A stretch of 64,000 nt of DNA from Anseranas semipalmata. Taxonomy: Eukaryota > Chordata > Aves > Anseriformes > Anseranatidae. The stretch's first letter is position 1. Each line of letters opens with the position of its first letter. Location: the NCBI GenBank assembly GCA_013399115.1, contig VXAA01003302.1:62001-126000 (forward strand). Direction: 5' to 3'. A program made the translations under genes and the position numbers. The notes under the pieces were generated by a model. The model did not search any database. It had not been told where the DNA came from and saw only the letters and a program-made list of their open reading frames with translations. Positions 39,002-52,125 of this stretch are shown in pieces.

Positions 39002-39093
39002 AGTTTGAGCTGCTGTTAACTGAATACTCTGAGGCTTTAGTATTTAAAAGTAGTTTGAGCTACTATTACCTGAACACTCTAAGGCTATTTAAA
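39002..39093. repeat. Diverged two-copy tandem duplication, about 50-bp unit
   Basis: AGTTTGAGC begins both copies (39002 and 39052), followed in each by CTGTTAACTGAATACTCT or CTATTACCTGAACACTCT and then AGGCT and TATTTAAA. The copies differ at several bases and one has a small deletion, so the duplication is not recent. Confidence 0.8.
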
Positions 39094-42000
39094 GTTGTCA
39101 TATTGTGCATAAAGTATACTGGAGTAAAATGTTAAAACCAAAAATCAACTAGTACTCATCTGAAATTAGGTTAGAAAATAGGTATTAGGAACTTGAATCA
39201 GTTACTCCCCTATTTGTGGCATTTCCTGTATTTCAGAAACACAATTTTATAGCATAATAGAGATTTCAAATTAAAATTGTTTAAATAATAGAAAGTATCA
39301 GCAAGCAGTTGCTATAATTGTATACTTAATAGCTCTCACTCTACCAGCCAAGCCATTGTTAGGGTATGTAAATTCCTGAGTTCCCTTTCCTTCCAGGGCA
39401 GAGGTGAGTGGTGCTAGTTGAGCAACACTGAAATCTATTTTTAGATGTCATTTCCCCCACACATACATGTAAAGGCATAACTTTCCAATTAACAATTGCG
39501 ATTATGAATGTTTTACTTCCTTCTGCATTTATTTTGTTCCTCACTACTTTACAAAATTCAATTAGGAGACATCATTGGCCAGTTTGATTACAGATACAAT
39601 TAGCAATCTAAGAACTTGCTTGCAAAATTGCTGAACATGCTAAGAGCGAAATTAACCTCAGCTGTGCCCCAAATATACAAAACGATACAAAAATATTAGG
39701 GTGTTACTGCTTGTTTGGGTGGATTAAAAGAAAAGAACTGTAAAGATACTTTTCACAGCTTCAACTGTCAATTACTGGGCACATCAATTCACTGCTGTAA
39801 TAATATACCATTAACTCATCCCATATCCACATTATGAAGATCAATTCTTGAATGTCAGCGTTCTCCATAAACAATAACAAAAGAAGAAACCAGGAAGAAT
39901 AATGAACTTCTACATTCAAAAAAGAAATTAGTAGAGCAGGAACAAAGCAGAATCACAGAAAGATGACATTTAAAAAAATTGCACAGAAGTGGGGAATTAA
40001 AAATTATTAGTTAGTTGTGAACAATTGGACAGGTGTCTTCCTGGAAGCTGAAGGTTCCTGTTTGAACTGATATTAAATTCATAACTAACCGCAACAGCTA
40101 CTGATCATGACTAAACGTACACAACATCATACCAAAATATATTTTTACCCTATTACGCTTCACACATGCATGTGCCATCTGCCACGGAGGTATGATCTGT
40201 TTTCTGTGACATTATCACATTACTCTTGAAAAGACTAATGCTGCTGCTTAATCTCACAGTTTGGGCCAATTTATAAACACTAAGCTTTGGCTTGTTGTCA
40301 GATCTCCTCAATATCTGCCTGAGAATCAATGATGAAGAGTACAGATTGTCACTTTTTACCATATCATGTGAAGGCACCCAAACCCTGATTACAAATAGAA
40401 CTCACATTCAGACAAAACCTGTTCTAGAAGAGATTGGTTTTATGGATGGAATGAACTACACGATCCTTTTCTAGCACACAGAAACAAAACAGGACCACAA
40501 GCCACCTGAACTAAAAGACAAACAGTTCATTAAGGTAATAAAAACTCGTATCATTTGAAATGGCATAGCTACTGTAATTAATCCCCAGGTCTCAGGAAAG
40601 GTTAAGGAAATTAATATGCTGAATTCAACTGACAACAAAATGCTTTCCCTGTATTAATCAATTCCCAGATTGAAATTGAAGTAACCAATAAAGAGATAGT
40701 TTTTGAATCTAAAAAAAAAAAAAAAATCAAGAACAATTGTTATTTAAAACCAGGGTAGAAGATGACAGTGTCTGGAAAAGAACAGGACATGAGTTTGCCA
40801 TGTTCTTTCTAATAATGAGGTTACAGTGAGGCTTCTTTTGCCTCAATTCCCAATGGCTTTTTATTAAACGTGACCTAAACAAACACAGCAGAAGTGTAGC
40901 AGGCAGAAGCTGCTGCTTGTGCACTTGAAAATCACCAGTAGGTTTCTCCTCAATCCTTATCTTTCTCATTGTTTCGAAGGTTTTCCTGGAGAAATATACC
41001 GTCTGGAAGAATGTGACCTTCACATGTTGTTAGAAGTGGTACCAGCCTGCAAGCCCTGAAATGCATTTTGAAGATTATGTTCATGCATCTTCCCAAACAC
41101 TTTTTACTGTTGTTGCCTACTTCAGTTCATAGCATCTCCCAGTAATATATGAAATTCATTATTAGATCTGATAGCCAAACTTTTTTTTTTTTTTTTAAAT
41201 ACACACAGCTCCATTCTCACTTCTGAGTGAAGAAGGAAACAGGATGTGAGCTCTAAAAACAACCAGACACCTGTTTAACCTGATCTCACAGCAATTCTTC
41301 TGAATCTCCTCCAACAAGCCAATATAAGTTTTGGTCAAAAAAATAAGTCTGTATTAAAGCTTTCATAGCAGTAAAACAAACTACTTGTTTACCTGCAGAT
41401 TACTGCACTCTAACTTTTCAAAGAGATAAACAGACATTCACTAAACTGCATTGGATGACATTCCTATGCAATATTATGTCTAGCAATAAGACACTGCAAC
41501 TAAACTTCAACCATTCCAACAGGTTCATTTTTAATATATCAGTCATCTATGTCAGCAGCTGAAAAAGCACTACTCTTCTTTCTAGCAGGGAAAAAATCTC
41601 AGTACTAAAGCTCAGTAGTAAGATTAATGGACTAATTCCATTCTAGATACCAGCTTTCATTTTAATGCCATTAAAGGATCAGAACTGAGACAGACTGATA
41701 ATGTCATGGATAAAATAATCCAATGCATTTATAATGCATATGTTCTAAGATCAAACACATAGCCCAGTCGTCCCCTAAAACTACACAGATACAGAAAATA
41801 ATGTATTTGTAGTTAACAATAGCCTGGTGCTTACACCAATGAGAGATCAGGCAGAGAATAAATGCTAACAGCACGATCTATAAAAGCAGAGACCAGAATG
41901 AGCACTAGCAGTTAGATAGCTGTGGTGCTATTATCACTCTAGTTATAAAGAAAGAAACATTTTGAACAGCTTCAATGAGACCTGGCAGGCCAATATCTAA

Positions 42001-45000
42001 GCCAAAAATAGCAAACGCTAAGACAGAGCTTAACCAATTTATCTAACACCCACTAGTTTAAGAGTAATGAGTCTTAATCTTGCTAGATGTAAAAATGCCT
42101 GGATAATTACTCTGCACATAAATCACATCTCTATCTCTACTCAATCAGTTACTGTTTTAAATATACATTTAAAGAAAACTACAGCTGAGATGCTTCAAAC
42201 ATAGTGAAAGTTAAGAGGAACCTTTACTCTCGGACAAAATGCTCTCTTAGAGACGTACTGGAATAAAAATGAAAATAAGAAAAGCCATATAAAAATGGGA
42301 AAAGAAAAAAAAAATTGTTGGTTTGCTAATATGTCTCCTACCAGTCCAAGGTTTCTCAGTGACCTTGTACTACTCTACAGGTGATCTCTCCCATCAATGA
42401 TAAAGTTGTAAATAAAGGTGAGAGCCCCAAAAGCATCATCTCTTCCATCCATCCCACTTCCTCATCCAACCCACTGTGATTTCAAGCACTGTTGGTTTAC
42501 CCATTTCTTTCCACTATTCTTCTTGTTCCTCTTTTTCAGCATGTTCTTTCCCACTGCAAGTTGCTATCCCATGCCCAGCATGACAGTATCCCTGATGCTC
42601 TTCCATTTCACAGGAAAGCTCCAGATGATGAGCACCTCTGGGGACTGCTTACTTAAATTCAGTGTGTATAAAACCAGGACTTGATCTCAACCACCATCAA
42701 CAACAACTGTTCTCATCACATCCTTCTATTAGTCATGTGGAAATAAGCACTATTCAGCCCACTACTCTGACCCACAACTCCTTGAGTTCTTGTAGTCACA
42801 CTTCTCCCCTACCCTATACATCCAAAACAATATCTTTCCTACAAGAACTTGTTCCACTTACTACAAAAACCATCTCTAGGACACTCCCTGACTGTGTTGC
42901 TGTTCTAAGTGCCCCTCTTTTCATTTTCCCCTTTTCTTTTAGATAAGCAGTTTGTTTTCACTCTTTCCCCCCCCCCAAACTATTATCTCATTTACGATCA
43001 AGAAGAAAACTCCTAATCAGTCAATAAAATTAGTTTCCCTCACTATCAATTTTTCAAAACAACATCTATGTAATTCATTCACATGAATTACAATACAATG
43101 AATTCCTTCATCTTCTTTCTTGTCTCTCACCTTCACAAAAACATTTAAAAATAAAATTCTGACAATCACCAGGCTACTGATGTGCAAGTATCATTGCTCA
43201 TCAAGCTACCTAATACTCCCCCTCCACCCCATCATGTGATTCTCTAACCATCCAGGTCACCTTAACCTGTCCTGGAGGACATACAACCTGTTTTCCACCC
43301 AACACTCATATTCAATCATGATAGGTGATTGCAGTTTGTTTACTAAAACTCCTTTGCGTTATATCATCACAAACGGCAATCACACCGTTTGGAAAAAAAT
43401 TGATTTTAGCCATCCTGCTCTGAAACACATTAAAATGCATTACACACATGACACTTGTGCAAACATATCCATAATAAAACCAACAGAGTTAGGCTGGTAC
43501 AATCTTTTAGGCTTTCTAACTAGAAAATATAAAGCAGAGATGTTTACCAGGTCTGTTTCTCTACTGTCTAAGAAAGTAGCAAGCAAGCAAGAAAAAAAAA
43601 GGAAAACAGTATTCAAGCGATTTCCTTGACATCTGAAAGCAAGTTTCTTTCTTCGTGCTCCAATTAGTTAAATTACAGCTGTAGAAGTTGCCTTCATGCT
43701 TTCAGAGAGTTTTGTCTCTGGATTAGAGAGGAGGCATTTCAGCTCTTGAATAATGTGAATATATTTATAACTGGGAACAGATTTAGAATGAGACTGGAAT
43801 AATTCTTACTTGAAATTTGTATTTCAGCACAAAAGGTAGGGAAGGAATGAAGGATGACCAGCAGCCATAGAATCATCTAACTCAAAAGAAGGGCTTGAGT
43901 TCTAAATAGCCTGGCCATACAAAAAGGCCACAGAGGATTCTTCATCTAGCCATGGATGAGAGGCAGATGAAGCAGTTTTATGTCCTCAAATAGCAAGTGA
44001 CATACAAAAGACGAACAGTGCCTGACTCTCACATATGCAAGTAGTTCAAAGGGAGCAAGTAAAGGAGCACTAGAAGAAAGCATTATTTTACACGATATAC
44101 TAGGGAAATCATGAATCCTCAAACCTAAAAATAGGTTGAAACAAATTAATTACAGGATTGTAGTGAGTGATTAAGAAATGTCAAAAATAAGCCACTTATC
44201 TGTTGAACAAGCCTACAAAGCAGTCAGATTTAAGTTTGATCATCATGGTCTGGATTTTCTCAGTTATGAAACAGTTTTCTGTTTTGCTAAATAACAACCA
44301 TATCTGTTAGGTACATAAAAAACAAAGGGTTGGTATCTTATCTCATTCTCAAGCACCTTGGTGGCCCTAACATTAGCATCCAACACATCCTGCATCCTTC
44401 ACTTTCTGCAGTCTTCAGCTTTTAATCTGTAACTCATTGCTATGGCTTTTTTTCTTCACGTAATTAACAGATGGACACTCTTCACTACTATATTACTCCG
44501 TTTTACTACATGCTTAGAAAACAACAAATTTAAAACATCCATAACTGATTTCCTGTTAAAACTGGAGTAGAAAAGGAATTTCTATACAGATGATTTGGCT
44601 GAATGGCTTCCAAGTGGTTGTTTTGAAAAGGATTAAATAAATGCTGCTGATTAAACTTTGTATTTATTATGTACCATCAAAATCAATTCATAGTCATTTA
44701 TACTTTATCGAACACAAAGAGGTTTTAAATTACACATTCAAATTTGGTTCCTTTCAATATCAGGTGCTACTCTGAATTCTTCTACACTAACTTCTCAGAA
44801 TACTGCATTCGTCATCTTTTTAAATTAACATTTTAATATTAGTGACCACCTGCAGAAAAAAATTAAGTTTCCTGTACTTACCGAATTTGTCATCCTGTAC
44901 ATGACTGCAATTTATGACCTGTAACAAGCAGTAGCTAGTGGCTTATCAAAGAGAATACTGATTATTGATACTGATGATTTTTTTCCACCTCTTAAAAGTC

Positions 45001-45469
45001 AAAAATAGGTAGTTATTTTAATGAAAGTAAAACTATCCTTTTCCCTTCACTTTGTTCAAATAGCTGCCAATAATTTAAGAAGCACAATCTAACACATCAC
45101 TCTCCATATCAAGGGCCAGTGATATTAAATAGAGCAAGCATAACCTTTTTTCCCTTTTTTTGAACTGAGTACCTAACTCTTCTTTCTTTAAAGATCTTTA
45201 GAATTACTCATCAGTCCTTGGTGACCTGTATTTTCAGTATCTTCTTTTTGTATTAAAGCTATTTCTCTTTGTGTATGTGTTTAACTAACTACTATTTTTG
45301 CCTTTTCACTGTAATGAACGTTCATTTCAAATTTACTTTCTTCTGAGAAAAAAAAAATCCTCTCTTTAGGGCCTAAAACCGAGCTAATGTTTCACAATAA
45401 GAAAACCCATCACTTTTGTACCCCTTAGCAAGCCATTTACTTCACTTTTACCATCAGCTGTCTTTGTCA
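39094..45469. other. Non-coding stretch, no gene seen
   Basis: AT-rich sequence without recognisable genes or transposons. From about 42430 to 43310 the plus strand is markedly pyrimidine-rich, with two overlapping short open frames (42418-42684 and 42662-42946) that I do not recognise. Homopolymers occur near 40709, 41180 and 42967. Confidence 0.55.
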
Positions 45470-45775
45470 TCATTGCCTCACTACTAGAAGGAATGTCTGA
45501 AGATCACCTTGACCTCCAGAAACATGGTACACCTCCCTTTTGTCCATTTTTACATTACAGCCTTCCAGCTGACTTGGTGTAAAATCCTCCAGAGGACAGT
45601 CAGTCTGTCTTGGGACAGCTAAAAGTCTATGAATGTATTCAACAAGCAGGCAGGCAGTTTGGACTGGCCCGACAATTTGGACTTCAAGACATTGTCCATT
45701 TAATGATACTGAAATATGCAGGCTGACAACTTGGTGGTGACCAGATATTACTAAATACACAGCATTCTTCCTATA
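45470..45775 (-). other. Unrecognised protein-like open frame, about 100 codons
   Basis: The minus-strand frame is open from just after a stop near 45776 to TGA at about 45470, with no ATG at its beginning; it starts near a GTG at 45760. The translation includes VSLHISVSLNGQCLEVQIVG and later LEDFTPSQLEGCNVKMDKRE. Composition and codon use look more protein-like than neighbouring chance frames: alternating hydrophobics, few low-complexity runs. I do not recognise the family. It could be a relic of an old gene or transposon, an exon of an uncharacterised transcript, or chance. No flanking splice pair stood out clearly. Confidence 0.2.
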
Positions 45776-48660
45776 CTACTACTCCTCTAGAAACTGAAGG
45801 CAATTCCTTCTTCCTTCTTTCTGCGTACAAACCTTCTTTGGCCTGAACTAGTTGCAAACTAGCTAGCAAACTAGCCTACTCCATTTTACCTCCTGCTCAG
45901 GGATAGCCAATATTTTTCATACTGATGTAGAGTTTCGTAACATGTCAGTCTGTGCAGCTGTCTGCACCACTGTTGTATGACCCTGCAGACATAAGAGCAC
46001 TGGAAGAAATACATACTTCATATATATTTGTATGAATAAATGTGAACTTTTACAATTTGTACTTCACCTAAATGAAAATATTTTGGCAGAAAAAACATGA
46101 CACATCCATTACAACCCCCCATGGTTGCTTATGATATCACTGGAAGCAGAGTATTTTACTAGACACTTCTGCCTTATCATTTCTTCACATTAGCAGGAAA
46201 ATATACTTCCTTTCCTAACTGATACAATTACATCATTAAGAAAAAAATCCATGGGAAAAAAATAAAAGGAGGAAACAGTCTGTGAGTGACAGAGAAACTG
46301 CATCTTAACTGAAGAAATACACACAGACATTCCTCAACTAGCAAACTATGTAGGCCAAGAGCTTCAAGGACAACTGTCGAGAAGAAGTTTGCTTGCATAA
46401 ATTACTTAGCACTTTAATTCTATCTCCAAACAATGTAGCTGGAAAAGGAGAGGAAAGAGGAAGAGGAAACCAGGATGTGCTACGCTATTTAAATAAGCTA
46501 GAAGTATTCTCTGCATAGTTTTCCTCTGAAACCACCACACGTAGTTGAGGCACTGTATAATAAGCTTTTTTTTATTTGCTTGTTGCTAAACTGACAAATA
46601 GATCCAAGAACTGCTTATGCAATGCAAGGGGATGTTTCCTAATAACTAGTCTTTGCATAAAATTAAACAAATTTGCCTAGATTCAAGATGAATGCAGTTT
46701 CCTTAGAATATCCATTTTTGGCAACATGACAATCGGAGAGCTCATCACACAAGCCAACCCTCCGACAACCTAATCTTGTTTCAGACAGGCTCTGCTAGCA
46801 GTGCGCACATTTTAAGTGACAAACTAACTGATGTCCTTCATAAATCCTCAAATTAAAATAAGGTTCAGCAAGACAGTCTCAAATATTTTAGTATTGAATG
46901 CCCATGAGCCTGAGAATCGTGTCACCTATCAGGACAGTTTGTCCAAACCTCTTCTGCTTTACAGGCAGAACAAGCTGACAGAATGATGGGCTCCCAACGC
47001 GCATTGCCAAGACAAAACATGCCTTGGGCTGACTGGATTAACCTTCGTAGCTGAACCACCTGAGATATGTTTGAAGAGGTGCTTCATGACAAAACTTGTC
47101 CATAGAACCAAGAAGGGGGAGAGTTGAGCCAGTGCTTATTGCTACAAGAAGTGAATCAGCAAGTCAAGAGGGCTCACAGAGTACATATGCAAAGCAGAGC
47201 TTATATAAGAAGGCTGGAACATGTCCAAAAACTACTGAAACACAGGAGCCGCAACAATACCGAAGGGATAGGATACAGGGGCTCCACTTCAGCCAATGTT
47301 TGTTTTCTTTATTCAAATGGAAGTCCTGATGTCATGACAATGAAATGCAATTTTCCTTAGGTGACTAATTACACACAGCTTCAAAACCCGCATACTTAAC
47401 CAAAGCATAGTCAGAAGACCAAATATAAAATACTACTCCACTGCAAAGGAAGTTGCAGTACTCTGTACAAGAAAAGATTTCAGTGACTTGTTAAATTTAT
47501 CTATTAGGTAGAGTATGGATTGCAAAAAGGAAAAAAAGATCTGACAAATTTTAGCACTTAATATTTGTTCTTAAACTTTGTTTAATCTGTTTCAGCTATA
47601 CACAAGTAAGAACTCATTTATGGTCTGTATGTTCACCATTATTTCAGGACCTGTAAATACACATTAATACAGTACCTTCATGACAGACCTAAGCATTCAG
47701 AAGTGTACTAACGGTGGATTTAGCAGCATGACAAATTATGGCATCTTTTCCAGAAACCTATTCATTACAAAACTTTGAGAAGAAGCTGAAGAACACACAC
47801 TCAATTGGAAGCAATAAGCCTCTATCCAAAACAGAGACACTTACTAGGTTTCTTGTGATACCTACAGTAAATGCTTCATCATGATATGTTTTAGAAATCA
47901 ACTATTCAAAACCTGCTTGCAGCCACAAGTCTATTGAAAGCCAGCATTTGCTTCCCAGCCCTCCTCTTTGTAGCTAGCACAGATTTCCTTCACCCGATGA
48001 AGGCTCATTAGTCAAGTCTGCCGATGAATCAACAGTTAAGAATAAACAGAGGGTGATACATAAGAGCAAACAAATATAAAGCAGCAAAAAATACACTACA
48101 GATTAACCATTCCATTTGAAGTATCTTAAGACTTAAGCATTCCAATGCCAAAACGAGCAGATCTGCACTGAAACTACGATTATAAAACAAGATTTTAATT
48201 CAACATAAAATTATTCTTAACATTAAGACATCTGTATCAGCCTATTCTTTTATGCATATTAGGACAAGTAATTGAACAAAATGAATAGCATAACAAAGGA
48301 AAGGAGCATCTCTAAATCAAAGCTATGAACTGTTGCCTCCCTGCCTTGTTATTGTCAGCTTGGTAGTAAACGGGAGAGTAATAGCTTATTGAAGTCTCAC
48401 TACCCAGAGAACTGCAAAAGAAATCTCAGAAGCGTAATTGAGAAATATGGCACTTTCCCATTGTCTGTAACCAAAGACATATAGAAACAATAACTCTGAA
48501 GTGCTCACACAGAATATCAGGTATTTTAAATAATTAAGTTTTTCCTCCCAAAAAGATATCTGCTTAAAATAGAAATTCCTGCCTTTCCTTCTTTCTAACC
48601 TGTATTAAAAAAGCTCTTTCCCCACAAGCCAAATTTCAAAAGAAAGTTCCAACAACCATG

Positions 48661-48663
<3 letters not shown>
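45776..48663. other. Non-coding stretch, no gene seen
   Basis: AT-rich unique sequence. Two overlapping short plus-strand frames at 47096-47360 are open in different frames and match nothing I know. I recognised no transposon. Confidence 0.55.
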
Positions 48664-48691
<28 letters not shown>

Positions 48692-48727
48692 AATATATAT
48701 ATTTTTTATATATATATATATAAAAAA
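48664..48727. repeat. (AT)n tract with perfect inverted repeat
   Basis: About 64 bp of almost pure A/T alternation. Bases 48702-48727 form a perfect 26-bp palindrome: six T, an alternating AT core, six A. Such tracts are typical unstable microsatellites that can extrude cruciforms. Confidence 0.9.
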
Positions 48728-49772
48728 TGGTTCCTAATTTATATCTCAACATTGGACCTGAACATCGAAGCACATCATTTCTACAATACTAGCAGCATTT
48801 AAGACAGTATTTTTGCTATGAAAATATTTCCCCTCCCAAAAGTGAAGCATTTCCTGTGGATAGGTACAAATATTTGAGTGTATTCTACCTACATACTTGA
48901 GTCAGAGAAAAAGACTGAGAGAACAGGCTGAAAAATGTGTTTTGCTCAGTACTCCTAATGAGGACTAAGATAATGATCGCTACTGCAATATATTAAGATC
49001 AAAATATACTGTGATCTATTAATGATTTCTGCGACACTTCAGTCAGGCATACATACTAATAAAAAAACCCTCATCACTTTGGTTATGTCGTCTCTAATTC
49101 TTTATGAGTAGCTAACTACACCTGTTGTTGAATTATGGGATTAAAAAAAAATTTAAACAAAAAAACTTCAGTTCCAGCCCCCAAAATACACACTACTCAC
49201 AACTTTATGTAAACAAGCATACAAAAACAAAAAAAAAAGTACATGCTTGTAACTGCAAAAGAAAAAACAAAAATTCATATTAATCTTTCCATGGCTAGGA
49301 TGCCCTAACAGGGCAGAAGCGGGTTTTGGTGGTGGTGGGTGGTGTTTTTGTTTTGTTTTTTTTTTTTCAGAGCCACCTGAATACATTGCCATAAAATGTA
49401 TAACTACTTTGTATACATAAGACAACATTCTAAACTAACAAGTAATGCAGAAAATTATAGCAGTAGCAATGGAAGCGAGATTGCCTACACACAAGTGCTC
49501 ACATCGAGCCATAGGAACACGTTAAAGCCAGATACAGAAAACACATTCTGTGATTCAAGTGCAACAGAACCATTACGCTGTAGAGAATATCCCTAGCACT
49601 TCCTGCCAGAAAGTAACCACAGTTCTCGGTTCTCATGTATCATCCTTACAAGCTACTGTAATACAAATTCAGCAATTAAAACAAGGTACATTGCAGAGTA
49701 ACTAAAACAGTAAGTGCACTCAAAACATTTCCTTCCTTTTATCTCCTTCAAAACATCTGGACAGTCACCTAC
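48728..49772. other. Non-coding stretch, no gene seen
   Basis: AT-rich sequence with a G/T-rich stretch at about 49320-49352 (repeated GGTGGT and GTTTTTG). I recognised no gene or transposon. Confidence 0.55.
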
Positions 49773-49889
49773 CCGAATCACTCCACCACTGCCAATTCAC
49801 ACCATAGGAGTCTGAATCAGTTTCTGAACTTGGATCAGAGAATCACCAGGATGCAGCACGGAGTTTACTAAACCATCCACCACATGGAG
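49773..49889 (-). other. Exon-like segment (117 bp), possible 5' exon
   Basis: On the minus strand a 117-base segment is bounded by an acceptor with a good pyrimidine tract (TTGTTTTTCACAG above 49889) and a plausible donor (ATTCGG/GTAGGTGACT below 49773). One frame is open for 30 codons from the acceptor (LHVVDGLVNSVLHPGDSLIQ and onward) and then stops at TGA, so it would not be fully coding. It could be a distal untranslated ERBIN exon, an exon of a lncRNA, or a chance splice-site pair. I do not recognise the translated sequence. Confidence 0.25.
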
Positions 49890-50971
49890 CTGTGAAAAAC
49901 AATTAAAAAGTGTTTTCAAGATGACAGGTATAAACGATCTTATACAAAAACTAAGACAGTTTCAAATCCACACATTAACTTTGCTTTATCATCAGAATTA
50001 AACACAGAAGACACCAAAGTGGTAATACATAACCTACCACAAGAACAATTCTACAATTACTTATTTTTGTCCTCTGTCAAATCTCAAAGCAATACAAACA
50101 GATACAGCAGTGCGCCAAAACACACAAAAAAAGGTAGAACTGATTATCATCTCTTCCTTTTATACCAGCCAAAACCAAAACATATGCATTGCTAGCAAGC
50201 TTGAGTTCAAAACAACTCCCTTTGTTATTTGTACGGATGGATTTTTAATGCAACTATCAGATTAACAAAATGCAACCAAAACCAGTAAGTTATGTGCAGG
50301 ACCTGCACTAGACGACTTCCTCTTAAAATGCTTGTATTCTGGCAAAGCTGAAGCACACTCAGAAAATCTATACCACCCACACTGTCACAAATACTCCCAC
50401 AGCCCTCATGGGGAAATACAACTCCTAGCAACCAATAAGGCTTTAAAAAAGCTGCAATTATTTTAATTGGACCTGCCAGCTGCCTTTCATTTAGCTTAAC
50501 ATGAGATTTTATTCAAAGTCTGCAGCCACAGCCATTGGCAAGGCAGTTGCTTACAAGTAGTTGGACTTATTTCTGAAAAGTTTATCCTGCCTGGAGAGTT
50601 TTTGTGGCGTATTGCCATATACTCTATATGTTGAGGACACAAAGTTTTATTATGTGGTCCTGGCTAGTAAGCTGGAATAATGCAGTAAGTCTAAGATGTA
50701 TATGGAACACACCCATTGCCTCATCCTGATGACATTTGTTGGGGCCAGTTCAAATAAGGTGACAAAATACAGAAGGACAATACATTACAGAAGGATGATT
50801 TTGTCATCTGCTTTCAAAACAGCAAATACATCCCACACCAAAAAAACATCTAACATACTTAATTAAATAGGTTGATAAGTGGAATACTTCTCAAAAGAAA
50901 AAGATTTTTCAGGAGATTGGATTCTTACTAACATACTATTTTCACAAAGCATTCAACATACAGACACAAAA
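49890..50971. other. Non-coding stretch, no gene seen
   Basis: AT-rich unique sequence between the exon-like segment and a CR1 copy. I saw nothing recognisable. Confidence 0.55.
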
Positions 50972-51471
50972 CTGGGGCCCCCAGCACAAGAAGGATGTGG
51001 AGCTCTTGGGACGGGTCCGGAGGAGGGCTACTAAGATGATCAGAGGGCTGGAACACCTCTCCTATGAAGAAAGGTTGAGGGAACTGGGCTTGTTTAGCTT
51101 GGAGAAGAGAAGGCTCCGGGGAGACCTCATTGCGGCCTTCCAGTACTTGAAGGGAGCATATAAACAGGAGGGGGAACGCCTGTTTACACACGTTGATAGT
51201 GATGGGACAAGGGGGAATGGTTTCAAACTAAGACAGGGAGATTTAGGTTGGATATTAGGAGGAAGTTTTTCACTCAGAGGGTGGTGAGGCACTGGAACAG
51301 GTTGCCCAGAGAGGTTGTGGATGCCCCATCCCTGGAGGCATTCAAGGCCAGGCTGGATGTGGCGCTGGGCAGCCTGCTCTAGTAGTTGGCAACCCTGCCC
51401 AGAGCAGGGGGGTTGAAACTAGATGATCTTTAAGGTCCTTTTCAACCCAGGCCATTCTATGGTTCTATGAT
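50972..51471 (+). mobile_element. CR1 LINE, 5'-truncated 3' end
   Basis: Plus-strand CR1 fragment of about 500 bp. It begins in the end of ORF2 (GGGGCCCCCAGCACAAGAAG; translation [20 protein letters not shown], then [20 protein letters not shown]), passes through the 3' UTR (CTGGAACAGGTTGCCCAGAG; TTGAAACTAGATGATCTTTA) and ends in the octamer-type tail ATTCTATGGTTCTATGATT. Its 3' tail differs from that of the copies at 13596 and 59150, so it is a different CR1 subfamily. The reverse-transcriptase core is absent. Confidence 0.95.
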
Positions 51472-51599
51472 TTGTGTTTCAGCCACCTTCTCCAAGACTC
51501 TGCTGATATCAGCTGCCTGTGATCTTACAGCCAGCACAGCTAGGAACCCTGAAGGATCCTGGGGTTCCATAACCATATTGCTACCTGCCTGGCTTACTT

Positions 51600-51618
51600 G
51601 GGGGGGNGGGGGGGGGGG
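51600..51618. repeat. poly(G) run containing a single N
   Basis: G-run on the plus strand interrupted only by an N at 51607. The N most likely reflects unresolved homopolymer length. Confidence 0.9.
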
Positions 51619-52095
51619 TTGTCTTTCCTTATGGTGGTGGTTTCGGAACTTTCCTTCTGAAATTTTCCTACTGCCTTTCTACCTACAGCCAAGATTTTTG
51701 CATGACTAAAAATACTAACATAAGTATCGTACTAAATCAAGTTCATATCTGGACAGCAACTCCCTCCACGCACCACACTTATTGTGGTTCTATGATGTAA
51801 AGATTCAAACAGCTTTCTTGGCTCTTAACTAACAAGATCAGAGTAACATCCCTCTCCCTTGTCTTGCTGTCTTCCACAGAAGGTTAAAATTTCAGTTCAG
51901 TTGTAGATTTAAGTGGCATCCTTAAAGATGGACAGTGGAGCATTGAACATGCTGACTCCTTCAGATAACATGTCCAAGCTTGTGACTGCCTCTGTCAAGT
52001 CTTGAATTCTGTGGTACCCCCCATCAGTGCTTCAGTCACTGACTCTTTCACTATATGCCAAGTAGCAAGCACACAGTAACTGTAGGGCCACATAA

Positions 52096-52125
52096 ACAAT
52101 GACCAATTGCACAATGACCAATTGC
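52096..52125. repeat. Exact 15-bp tandem duplication
   Basis: ACAATGACCAATTGC occurs twice in direct succession without mismatches. Confidence 0.9.

Noticed and set aside
39950..39970. CAGAATCACAGAAAG as a CR1 tail fragment
   Set aside because: The match is too short and the flanks are unrelated.
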